A stretch of DNA of 64,000 bases, from NCBI GenBank assembly GCA_037893245.1, contig JBAIAA010000315.1, positions 1,240,001 through 1,304,000 of the forward strand. Reading direction: 5' to 3'. Source of the stretch: Crossaster papposus (lineage: Eukaryota; Echinodermata; Asteroidea; Velatida; Solasteridae). Below are positions 28,001 through 40,900 of the stretch, in pieces. How positions within the stretch are numbered: position 1 is the first letter of the stretch; every line of letters starts with the position of its first letter. The notes under the pieces are model-generated. The model saw only the letters and a list, made by a program, of their open reading frames with translations, ran no database searches and had not been told where the DNA came from. Both the position numbers and the translations under genes were made by a program.

Positions 28001-31000
28001 TGTAAAAAAATCTGTGATTTTACAGAGAATGTTTAAGAGAATTGTATACTATATTGTAAGTGTTTTTTACAGCATTTTTGAGGTTAAATTTATATGTCTC
28101 TGTTTTAACGGAATTTGGTATATTTACGGTGTATTTTTGTAAAAATAGTAAGACATAGTAAAATGTTTTGTTAACATACGTGAATTGACTTACCGTCACC
28201 GTGATAATTATAGTTGTTCATATTGTACCAGAAGTTAAGCCGCCACGTGACTTTATTTCTGAATGGAACAACAGGACTGATCAATATGGAGTTGTCGCCC
28301 CTTTCCGGCCCTCCATAGGAGTAGCAGTAGTAAATGGTTGAAGCTGCGGGGGAAAATGTGTTGCCCAATATATCAATGTGGGTTAGAGATGTTTGGTGTC
28401 TCAATAAACAAATAATAAGACTACTATTGTGTAATAATGAGATCAACACCTGAAGTTTCCACTTTTCAGTACGTCTATCAAACGACCGGTTATAGCATAG
28501 CCACTGACCTCTACACATGAACGGATCATTGCCCATTCACGCTTGAAGTCGGCGCGAACGAGAAGTGCAACAAGGCGGACCCACGACGTCACTCAGTAAG
28601 CCAATGAAATGTCCAGGTGTAGAGGTCAGCGGGTATAGTACGTATGACGTAATGTTTATAAATACAAAAATGTACAGAGTAAGTCCACTGACCGCTACAT
28701 CTGGACATTTCATTGGCGCACAGAAGTGACGTCTTGGGTCCGCCATGTTGCACTTCTCGTTCGCGCCGACTTCAAGCGTTAGCACGGCAGAATATGGGCA
28801 ATGATCCGTCCAGGTGTAGAAGTCATCTCGATAGTCTGAATATAGTCAAAATTTTCGTCAAGGCGCTGTCACACTGTTGTGTATGGCACCAGCGTATGAG
28901 TTGCATATTAAAATATCACTCATACGCAGGCCTACGCTGACATACGGTAGGGGTCCGTTAGGGATAGGTTGTATACGTTACAAGAACGGTGGCATACGCT
29001 GATATACGCTGGAATACGCCGAGGCCGAACTATTTTTTTAAGCATGCTTAAAAAATGTGTGCGTATGCCTGCGTATGGTTCATACGCTAATCGTACGCTA
29101 GGCATACGCTATGCATACGTTGAATACGCCAGAGGTACGCCAGAGGTAGGTTACGCATAGGTCGAGTACGCCATAGGTTGGCATGAAGGTTTACCATACA
29201 GAAAGCGTATTGATAGCGCATTGATAGCGTATGAGTAACGTAATTCTAACGTATGTCTGACGTATCTGACGTATCTGACGTATATAGACATATTGGCGTA
29301 TGCCTGACGATTGAGTAAAGTATTTAGCGTACAACTAGCGTATCATTGGCGTATGGCCAGCGTATATCCCAGCGTATTGCCAGCGTTTTGAGAAAGTATA
29401 TATATATAGGCTCTTTTTTTCTAGCTCTTCTTCAGTTCTTCTTTGACCCTAGAACAGAGAGGATGGAGCTAGCTCTTATCCAGCACTAGCATGATCTGAT
29501 CGACTTTGCAGTTCACCAGATCCAACAGAACATAATCTGAAGAAGAAGGAGGAGAAGAAGAAGAAGACGTGAAGTTTGGGTGAGACCATGGATCGGCAGG
29601 CGACGGCAGTTTGACCTCTACGACAAGCTTTTGGTGGAGCTCCGAAACGAGGACCAAATACCATTTAAGAACTTCATGCGGATGCAACCCCCCCCCCCCC
29701 CCCCCCCCCCCCCGAGATGTTCGATGAGCTGCTAGCCAGAGTGGGTCCAGGATCACACAAAAACACACCCTGTACAGGGATCCCCTGGCGGCTGGCCTGA
29801 AGCTTGCTCTGACTTTGCGCCACCTTGCCTCTGGGAGCAAGTACTCAAGCATGCAGTACAGATGGAGGGTCCCCCACAACACCCAGTCAATCGTCGTCAG
29901 AGAGGTTTGCCAAGCCATAATCGATGAGTACATGCCCGAGGTGATGTACTGCCCCACCAGTCCTAATGGATGGTGTGCCATACATATCTGACAAGTTCCT
30001 CGAGAAATGGAACTTCCCCTAAACATGTGGTGCACTAGATGGAAAGCACATTGCTTGCAAGTGTTCTCCACCGAGTAGTTCTCAACATTTCAACTACAAG
30101 GGATTATGTTATGTTGTACTCATGGCCCTTGTAGACGCGGAGTCCAAGTTCGTCTGGGCAGACGTCGGTGGTACAGGATCAGCATCACAATAACTGTGAA
30201 ACCGAGGAATATGTTGAAGACGGTACAATAGGATTCACTGCCCCCGATCCTCTACCCAATGACTACCAGGATGTTCCCTACTTCGATCTTCACCGGCGAC
30301 GACGCCATTGCCCTCCGAGACACCATGATGAAGCCATACAGGCTCCGGGGGTTAGACGATGAAGAGAGGATAACTACAGGCTTTTCCGCACCAGAAGGGT
30401 GGTAGAAAATGCCTTTGGCATCCTAGCGAACCGCTTCCAAGTTCTGCTGACTACCATGCAGCACCATCCCCTCTATACTATCAAGGTCCTCGTGAAAGCC
30501 TGCATTATCCTTCACAATCTGGTGAGGATACGGTACCATGGACTCCATAACCAGCAGCTCGACCGTGCAGTGAACCATGACTTCATCCCTGGAGCATTGA
30601 GAAAGGAGAGCAACTTGTACGACACACATTGCTGGCAGTAACACCTCCGCCAAGAAAGGAAATATCCAGAGGAACCTCCTGAAACACTGGGCCAACTCCC
30701 CAGCAGATGCAGTTCGTTCCATGGCGAGACAAGACGATTTAGAGGATTTGGCTGTGGTGACTGTTGTTGTGGTGACTCTTGTTGTAGTGACTGACAACAC
30801 TGTTGTTGTAGTGACTGTTAATGTAGTCACTGTTGTGTCATCCTAGAGACTGCTTAGTAGGGTCAATATAAAGTTTGACCCCAAACAAATTGTAACAAAA
30901 GGTTTTCCAACGGTTTCAGGTACTATTGGACATCAAAAATAACATATTGAAAATCTAAGAAAATCAGAGTACCGGAAAGCTGTTTTTTTCAAAATGGCGT

Positions 31001-34000
31001 CCAAGATGGCCGCCAATATCCTTAAATGACTATAAGTCAATCAATATTCACCCTACAGTCGTAATATTGGTGCCTATCCCCAGGTTTTAGGGCTCAGAAA
31101 ATTCACCGAGACCAACAAAAGGGTCATTGAGTAATCAGGTAATCTAAAAATCCAAGATGGCGTCCAAAATGGCCACCAATACACTAAAATGGCTATAAGT
31201 CATTTCATATTCACACTTAAAGTTAAATTTTGGTGTCTACATCTATCTTGTATGAATCAGGAAACCCACTAAGACCAATAACAATTCAGTGAGTAATCAA
31301 GTAACCTAAAAATCCAACATGGCGTCCAAAATGGCGTCCAAAATGGCCACCAATACACTAAAATGGCTATAAGTCATTTCATATTCACCCTTGGAGTTTA
31401 ATTGTTGGTGTCTACATCTATCTTGTATGAATCAGGAAACCCACTAAGACCAATAACAATTAAGTGAGTAATCAGGTAACCTAAAAATCCAAGATGGCGT
31501 CCAAAATGGCGTCCAAAATGGCCACCAATACACTAAAATGGCTATAAGTCATTTCATATTCACCCTTGGAGTTTAATTGTTGGTGTCTATACATCTATCT
31601 TGTATGGATCAGGAAACCCACTAAGACCAATACAAATTCAGTGAGTAATCAGGTAACCTAAAAAATAAAAGATGGCGCCCAAAATGTCGTCCAAAATGGC
31701 TGTCAGAGTTTGTCTTCTAACCAAAGTTTTGTTTCTTTCTTACACTTGTGGCTACATATAAGGGGGCAGGTAGTCAGACGAACGTTGTACACGACCTATG
31801 GAGCGGACCACCACTCGGACGGTCCCCCTTCGCCCGCCCGTCGCGGGATCGGTGTGGGATGCATCTGGAGTCGTTTTTGATAGTCTGGAAGGCCAGCCCC
31901 CCCCCCCCCCACCCCCCCCCCCCCCCCCCCCACCCACACCCCCCCCCCCCCCCCTCTCTCCCTCCTGGGTGGTCAGAGCGGACCGGGCTCGTGGATGCGG
32001 TGCCCGGGCCTCGGAGAGTGAGGCGGAATGGGGGATGATTCCCCGACTCGACTCCACGTCCCCGCCGACCTGTCGTGCCCTCCGAGGCACCCGGACAGGC
32101 CCGACACAGTGCAATAGGAGCCGCCGGGGCCGGCCCGCCCGCACCGCCTTACGCTGCGGCACAGGGTGGGTCCGGCCCGACATCCCGCCAGGCTCCCGGA
32201 ACCTACGGCAATCAGAGCGGCCGCGCGGGCCGTTGAGACGCGGGAAACCGAGGCCCCTCCGCTCTCGACGGCCGAGCGGCACCTGTTCCAAACGCCAGCC
32301 GCAGTTTCGCGGCGGGCGGCAGCAAGTTCCCCAGGCGGGGCGCCGAGCCGCGGCCCAGGCGGCGGAACGAGCGGCGAGTAGTAGCTCGCCCCAGAGCGGA
32401 CCGAGGCGGCCCACACTCTAACGAGGGCCGGCCCGCTCGGACCACCGGATTGAGACGAATGGCGGCGGCGGAGAAAGCTCCCAGTTCCCTTAGCCCAGTC
32501 ATGATGCCTCTGAGAGAAAGATAGAGAGAGTGAGTTTCGAGGAAGGACACCGGCGCCGGCAGCCATGGCGCGTCCGGCCGGATAGCGGCGGGCCCCTGCC
32601 CCAGCGCGCAGGGCCCGCCCGCCCAGGCCCCGAGGGGGCTACCTGGTTGATCTTGCCAGTAGTCATATGCTTGTCTCAAAGATTAAGCCATGCATGTCTA
32701 AGTAAAAGCTTTCACAAGTGTAACTGCGGATGGCTCATTAAATCAGTTATGTTTTTTGGGACCACACACCCCTACATGGATAACTGTGCTAGTTATAGAG
32801 CTAATACATGCCAGCAAGCGCCGACCTTACGAGAGGCGTGCTTTTATTAGGAACTAGAACAACCCGGGCTGGTCCCGTCTCCGTTGGTGAACTCTAGATA
32901 ACCTGGCCGATCGCATGGTCCCCGCACCGGTGATGAATGTCTGCCCTATCAACTGTCGATGGTACGTTATGGACCTACCATGGTAGTAACGGGTAATGGA
33001 GAATCAGGGTTCAATTCAGGAGAGGGAGAAAGCTTGAGAAACGGCTACCACATTAATGGAAGGCAGCAGGCGCGCAAATTACCCACTCCCGACACGGGGA
33101 GGTGGTGACGAAAAATAGCAATACAGGACTCTTTCGAGGCCCTGTAATTGGAATGAGTACACTTTAAACGAGAATCTATTGGAGGGCAAGTCTGGTGCCA
33201 GCTGCCAATAGCGTATATCAAAATTGCTGCAGTTAAAAAGCTTGTAGTTGGATCTTGGGAGCATGCTGGCGGTCCGCCGCAAGGCGCGCCACTGCCCACC
33301 CGGCCTTCATCTCGGTCTCCGCCCGGTTCTGTTGACTGATTGCCGAGCGCAGCCGAAACGTTTACTTTGAAAACATCGGAGTGTTCAAAGCAGGCCGACC
33401 GTCTGGACAGCAGAGCATGGAATAACGGAATAGGACCTCAGTTCTATTGCGTGGGTTTTCAGAACTCGGGGTAATGATTAAGAGGGACGACGCGGGCATT
33501 CGTACTGCGGTGTGAGAGATGAAATTCTTGGATCGCCGCAAGACGACCGCCGCGCCGGCCGCCGCGCCGGCCGCTGACTTCTTAGAGGTCAGCCACGCGA
33601 GATTGAGCAATAACAGGTCTGTGATGCCCTTATATGTCCGGACCGCACACGCCCTACACTAAAGGGGTCAGCGGGTCCCGTCTCTTGACCGGAAGGTCTG
33701 GGCAATCCGTTGAACCCCCTTTGTGCTTGGGATAGGGAGTTGCAATAAGCCATTTGCGCGTGACCCGAGTTAAATTTGAATAACATCTGGTACACTGACT
33801 TGCTCACACAGCTTGGCACAGTTTAACTTTAAATTCTCCAGACCAAAGACGCTGTTGCTATATCACGTGATTCGGGGCAAGCCTTACGCGTCATACGCTA
33901 GCAACCCCCAGCTCTGGAATGGTCTGGTGTCTTTTTGCCATTCTCACCCATTGTAAACAATGTATTGGTGCTGAGCGTCTCTTACGTAACTATGCAAAAG

Positions 34001-34908
34001 CTTGCCCCGAATCACGTGATATAGCAACAGTGTCTTTGGTCTGGAGAATTTAAAATTAAACTGTGCCAAGCTGTGTGAACAAGTCAGTGTACCAGATATT
34101 ATTAAAATTTAACTCGGGGTCACGCGCAAATGGCTTATTGTCTCCCTTGAACGAGGAATTCCCAGTAAGCGCGAGTCATCAGCTCGCGTTGAATTTTTAG
34201 GTTACCTGAATACTCAATGACATTTTTACTGGTCTTAGTGGTCTTATTGACCCCCAAAACATGGGTGTAAACACCAAAATGATGACTCTAGGGTAAATAA
34301 TAAATGACTTATTGCCATTTTATTGTAATGGCGGCCATCTTGGACGCCATCTTGAAAATGACAACTTTTCTATGCTCCGAATTTCTTAGATTTTCAATAT
34401 GTTATTCTTGATAATCGGTACTACCATAATCCGTTAAAAAACCTTTTGTTACAATTTTTGGGGGGTTGAGGTGTATTTTTTTCATAAATTGACTAGTTTT
34501 TTGTTAAATGTTTTTACTATGTACCATTATTATCATGTGTCGTTATTATTGAACATTTTTTGGGTGAACAAACATTGGGTGTTTATCATACTTTTTTAAT
34601 TGAAATTTAATTTGAATACACTGTAAACTACACTACACTACTTTGACTTAAAGTATAACCCGCTACTTTATTACAACAGTCACGACTTCTTTCCTTTTGG
34701 TGTTGGGAGTTCCCCATCCTGAGAACCGAGATCAAGAGGAGAATCCAGGTAGCCACTAAGTCCTTATGATGTTAGACAGACCGGAAATGTTCGGGAAGCT
34801 GGTCTGTAAGGCTGTGCCTGAACTGGGCTGGGTTGGACTGGGCTGGTTCCTCAGTACCTAGGCAGCAGAACCCAAGGCGGCAGACACTGTGATGGTGGTG
34901 GGGTGCGC

Positions 34909-34940
<32 letters not shown>

Positions 34941-37900
34941 AGTTTGCTTAGAAGGTTGCTGAGGAGAAGACATCATGTGATGTAGAGAAGGATGTTGGGG
35001 CATCAGCTCATCCAGGCCAATTTCCAGGTCAGCGCAGGCATTCTCGGCAGCATCAAGGTATCTTGCAATGTAAAAATACCGGCACGCTGGGCATGCGCTG
35101 TGAATACGCTACTCATACGCTACTAATACGCTATCCATACGCATAGTACGCTGGCCATACGCAGCCCATACGCTGGTTATACGCTGACATACGCTGGTCA
35201 TACGCTGGTCATACGCTGGTAGACGCTGACATTTACTGACATTCGCTGGTCATACGCAGGCTATACGCAGGCTATACGCTGGCCGTACGATACTCATACG
35301 CAACAAATATGTTCAATACGGTAAGTATACGCACAATTCTGTATTTTCAAGGGCTTGTTGTGCGTATGCAAAATATTTTTTGAATTTTAATACGCAAATC
35401 ATACGCTGGTGCCATACGCAACAGTGTGACAGCGCCTTCAGTCCAAAGTTTGTTTGTCCGAAGAGTCGATAGTCCGAAGTGTTTATGACTTTATAAGTAT
35501 AAAAACAGTTTAATTTTCAATAGTCCGAGATGGCTAGTCCGTATATACGATGGGGTTTGGTAGTCCGACTCGACTACAGGTTCAATTGTCTCAATTGGAA
35601 ACATATTGAGCTAATTGAACACATTAAGCCAATTCGGGCTGTAGTACTAGTGGACCTTGCGTGAGTGTTTCGGATTACAGAACTTTTAATTCCGACAATT
35701 GAAGCTTGTGTTCATTTCGAACTATTGACAATTTGAACTAAATTAATTATTTCAGTGGCGTCATACTATCGAGACTAATTGTAGATTTTTGTCTTGAATT
35801 TATACAGAAAAATGTAGATTAGGAATATACAGTTGTTAATAGCTTCTGCAAGCAATTCCATGTGAACTCAAACTAACTAACATTTTAAAAGCAAAACACT
35901 TCAAAATTTAAAGAAATAGTAATTTGAAATGAACCTTTGTTAAAAGGTACGAATTTTGTGGGTTTTTTAAAATAATAATTGGACATGTATAAACGTTATT
36001 TTAGCCTACGTTTTTAGTATTTAGTTAATTCATTTTTGTTCTGATATGAAATAATTTATTTTGCATAAACGAATTTGTCACGGTTATTCGTTTTTCAAAG
36101 GACTCTAGGCCCTAAAATCCTTAAAGTTTACTTATACTATTTTAATGGTCGTGCTGAATGAACACTTGTGATGCGATCAAGCAAAATCAGTCTGAAGTAG
36201 GCCCATGTCATTTTTGAGATTTTTACATATTCTTTTGAAGCGTACTTCAGGCTCCATTTCAGTGAAAACCCCGTGTGAATACGACCTTTAGTTAAAAAAT
36301 TACAATCATTTGAACACCAACACGTTAAAAATAAAGAAACTGAGAAAAAAAGTTTTTGTATTGCACTTCCCCTCTGAATTTGGTTAAAAGATTATTTTCA
36401 TGTAAAAGAAAAATATTTTACCCATCTGTTTTTGTAAAAAAGTCAATTTGGATTTGTCCACCCCTACGAACATATTTTGGCCTAATCTCAAAACAAGAAT
36501 TGCCGAGTTCCGACTAATATTGCTTGATCGCATCACATTTATTTAAAGTGTATTTGTGTTACTCTTCCCGATAAAACAAAAACCAGTTGACCGACACGAC
36601 GGAGGTTTTGCGGCATACACATATACGTATTTCCAGTCGTCCTTAAAGGGATCGTATACGTTTGGTAATTACTCCAAAAATTAATGGCAATAACAACTTA
36701 CTTGGTAAGAAGTACAGCATCTTTGGATAGTAGGCCTATAATGCATTTTTTTTTAACTGTTCACTTCGGTTATGGAAAAAGATATATCTTTTTATCCCCC
36801 CAAAATTGAATCTGATAAGCGTCACTTTAGTGACGTTTCCCAGATCGTGTATTCCAATGCAGATTATTCTTCCTGCGCGGACATAACCGCTCCAGATTTT
36901 CGGCAATATCTCAAAATCGCTACCACCTTTTGAAATGAAATTTGTACAGGTTATTTGTATGGTATATATATATATATAACTCATATAGGATTGAAACAAA
37001 CAGTGGGTTCCAATTACCAAACGTATACGATCCCTTTAATAATACAAACGATTGAATGCATGGTATATACACACACGTACAGGTACATACACAAAGATCT
37101 ATAGTATACATCCGCGTAGTTTCTCGCTCGTTCACAGAATGCGGTGCACTGGTGGAACATTATCAACTGGAATCACAAGTATATAGCACCCAAACAGCTC
37201 GATTTTTTGGCCACAATTGTTACACCCGAAATTTGTTCTTGCGTAATACCGCAGCCACAAAACGGTCAATTGTTGAAGGGTGGCTGTGTGGACGTTTATA
37301 TCCTACTTTTAAATGTCCTTCCCAGTTAACACCGTTATTTATTTATTTATTTATTTATTCCATTTCTTTACCCAGGGTGTGCCCAAACAGTTTAAAACTG
37401 GTTTTCATTGGGGCCCTGCATACATCATCAAATAAAATAACAGTACATATTATAAATACAAGGATATTACAGGAATTCTAAACATTAATACTAATTCTGA
37501 TTTACGAGATAGGCGAAAACCCGCATATTATTCTCCTTTCAATAACCTTCCCAAAGAGGTATAATTTTCTATATTTTCATTTAAAGTATAAACATATAAA
37601 CAAATAAAACCATACGGTACTTATTAAACTTAAACATTGACTATTCCAGCTTTCAAGGCCCAATACCACAATACAACCTGTGCGACATAAGGCTCATTTT
37701 GTGGCGAGACGACCCAACATAATGTAGTCCGGTCGACTTCTGTACCTTTTATTAAATACATGTGTTTAATCTACAAGTACTAACAAAGTCAAAAATGTGT
37801 CCTTGTACATGTAGCAATGTTTTGTCATACTCACCTCCCGGGGTATGATCGGACGAGGGACCGCTGTAGAGATGCGGGCTCTGTCCCGGATTTCGTATCC

Positions 37901-40900
37901 AGTCCTGGTCATCGTCTGTGGATTGTGTCCAATCACACATGTCGGTTTCAAACGTGCAGTCAAATCCCAAGCTCACTAAAAAATGACAAAGCATTTCTTA
38001 AATCACATATCAACGCTGGAATAAATGTGAATGAGCTGAAACAGACTAAAATGGTGATAATCTTGGATCGAGCACATTACTTTTAAATATCATCACAATA
38101 TTATGTTTAATCGTTTGAGGTCATTACAAACCCGTGCTCTGTTAAGATATGATACATCTTGGTAATTGCTTGAATTATCATGATTCGGTGGATTTGGGGG
38201 GTTGTATTTTATAGTAATTATCGTAAACTGACCTTTCAGAAGTTTTACAATCATGGATGCTGAGACAAGCAAGACAAACAGCGTTCGTTTTAGTAACCGG
38301 CATCAGACAGTGGTTCTTATGTTGTTCTTTCTTTTTTTTCGCGATCGCCGTTGGGATTTTTATTTATACATTACAATTTTCCGGAACAATTACAGGATAT
38401 CTAGCGCAATAATGTTGCCGAATGCCTACAATCATTATTTACTTTCAAATAAATAAGACATTTTCTAATAATTCGGTATTAAAAAATGTCAATATCTGCA
38501 AATTGTGTATCCTACCTGTAATAAAGGCCTTGCGTTGACTCTAACAAGCATCAATTGTAAATATTAAAGTGATTTGGAGCGTGACTTGTAGAAAAGCAAG
38601 GGTAAAGTGTGCGGCTTTTACACTACTGTCTGACACGGTCAACAAGACAACACTCAATGTGTCTATATTTACAATCGTAAACCCCAGCCACTGGATCTAC
38701 ACATGTATACTGACAATGAAACCAATGGGTTCACAGCGTTGTAAACGACCTGTACTTTACAACTCTGTATTCCAAAAGAAAAACTGCGTCGATCATGCAC
38801 TTTGCATAAACGTCGACCATGACAAACACAATGCGACTGCATATTATATTCAAGCAAGGTCACACGATGGTAAATTGGTGTTGACATCACAACCAAAGCT
38901 GTTCAGTAATGACCGATTTGATTCTTAATTTAAAACAAGACATGTTTGACTAATTATCATATACCGCGAGTCCAAAATAGATTGCATTTATATAAAAAAA
39001 AATCCCAGGCCTTCACTAGCCCGATTTTCCTCAACCACTGATGACACGACATTGTACAGCGGCAACTGCATTTCAGTAAACATCCTCCACGGGTGGTGAG
39101 GTTCCATATTTGATTGATTGCTTGCTCGGTTGATTAACAAAGCCCAAATACACTGGTAAAAAGTACAAACTTAACAAATGGGAATTATCTTATTAGAGAA
39201 AATGTGTTAAAATATCGCAGCAAACTCCAAACGACCGTGATAAAATTGTGGTTAAATGTGTTTGGAAAAAACATATGATAAAATTCTCTCATACTTGGAT
39301 AACTAAAGCTATAACATATTAAAATATTATGGTTACATAATGGCGTTTGAGGATGAAATTAATCTATGTGTGGAGATAGGGGTAGTTTTCCTAAGCGCTG
39401 CTGTGTCGTGCATTCAGGATCGTACAGCTAGAAAGGAGGGCATTCCGACTAGTATTAGGTCCTTCTTTAGGTTTTGAATCTGCCTTTTACTGGCCTGGAA
39501 AAAACCCTGTAAACGCCTTTTATTGTCAGGTGAAATCAATCAATTTCAATATTGGTTAAAATACAGGTCGCGAGTTCCGTCGTAGCCCAACGGTGGGTTT
39601 AACGTTTTTGTTTTGGTTCTTTACCTTTTTCTTCTTTTTGTTTATAAAGTCATTTTAAACATTGTTCTCTTCCTAATTTGTACTTTTAAAATGTGGTCCG
39701 CTTCCAGAGCGAACATTCGAGCGAATAATGTGGTATGAAAAAACTTATATACACGAAGCTCACTTGGGGCAACTTTACTGATCCTGAAGGGAAGGAATTC
39801 CAACAGGAATCCCAGTCTGGCGTTGACACTTTCTAAACTTAACTAAAAGTACAACCTTATAGGCCTATCTCTGATTTTTCCAGACCCTAGTGCAGAGAAT
39901 AGACTTGTTTCTATACACTCTTAAAAGTACGTGGTTAAAGTAACCACGTCGTGGTCATTTTTTAACCACGTTCCCGTCTTCAGATATGCACCGACGACGT
40001 ACGTGGTCAAAATTACCCCGTGTGACGTGGTCAACAAAAACAACCACGTATTGTTGTCAGATTTTGACAACAATCGTGGTTGAAATATAACCCCAATCCC
40101 GTGGTCAAATTACTCGAAATCCTTCCCGTTGTCACTTCGGAATAACCCCATTTGAATGGTCACCAATTTTGACCACGTTATATTAATATGCTTAGAAATC
40201 TATGGATAATTTACTGGAAGGCTGTGGTATTAAACTAAATTTGAAAAGGTATTATAGGTAGGATGCGATATAAACACTTGTGAAGACAGTCTCTGTATAC
40301 GAATAGCAAGTCTATCATTTGGTACCGTAAACACACGCGGCCTCCTAAATGTAGTACCGCAACCAGCGCCCCAGTCTGGCTACTCCGGCATATTTTAACT
40401 GGATTATACACCGACAGGCCGACCGAATAGTGAAATACAAGTCATGTACCACAATGGAATCGTCAGTGCACGCTACGTTTGCATACCCAGACAGCGTCGC
40501 TAACGTAAAAATTAGTGACAAAAATGCAGCGTAACTTCGGTAAGCACGAACTTCCCAAACATAACCTAGATACACAGACTGTCTTTACTGCTGTTATAAC
40601 ATCCGACCTTCAAAATGTTCAATATAGTAAAAAAACAAAATTATTCAAGCAATCCTTCGTTTTAACGCCGCGATGTCAACAATTTGCAATGGCGGCCGCG
40701 TCGTGTCACATGTCACGCTATGTACATACATATCCATCCGCAAACAATATGTAGGTCTACCATTAGTTTGCTTGTAATTGAGGACCCTACCCCGGTTTTT
40801 GCAATTTTTCTCAAAATGCACTCCATGTGACTTAACCCCCTTTTAGATCTAGGGTCCTCAATTGTGAAGTACATTTTAACTGAACCTACTTTTAAAGCCG

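Larger units (their letters stand above)
30877..34468. mobile_element. Palindromic element enclosing ribosomal DNA
   Basis: The left arm (30877-31720) contains gaccccaaacaaattgtaac, then repeated blocks of aaATGGCGTCCAAgATGGC. The right arm (34193-34468) is its inverted counterpart, ending ccttttgttacaatttttgg. The two arms face outward around the rDNA piece. I recognise no coding sequence. Boundaries are approximate. Confidence 0.6.
28861..35437 (+). mobile_element. PIF/Harbinger-like DNA transposon with nested insertions
   Basis: Inverted ends: AGGCGCTGTCACACTGTTG at 28861 and its reverse complement (one mismatch) ending at 35437. Both sides carry TCA (28858-28860 and 35438-35440), a 3-bp target duplication as expected for this superfamily. 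Contents: sub-terminal arrays of cATACGCTGG motifs, a plus-strand transposase pseudogene, the tail of a minus-strand second ORF, and an inner palindromic element carrying rDNA. It lies in gene A intron 2. Frameshifts in the transposase make it inactive. Confidence 0.85.

Noticed and set aside
28005-28165. Separate transposon with ACTGTAAAAA-like text
   Set aside because: Only loose inverted similarity; no defined ends.
29469-30071. 200-aa minus-strand ORF
   Set aside because: Antisense shadow of the transposase blocks, which are clear on the plus strand.
31752-32566. ORFs of 150-220 aa on both strands
   Set aside because: They lie in the GC-rich rDNA spacer, overlap one another in all frames and have Arg/Gly/Pro-biased composition without domains.
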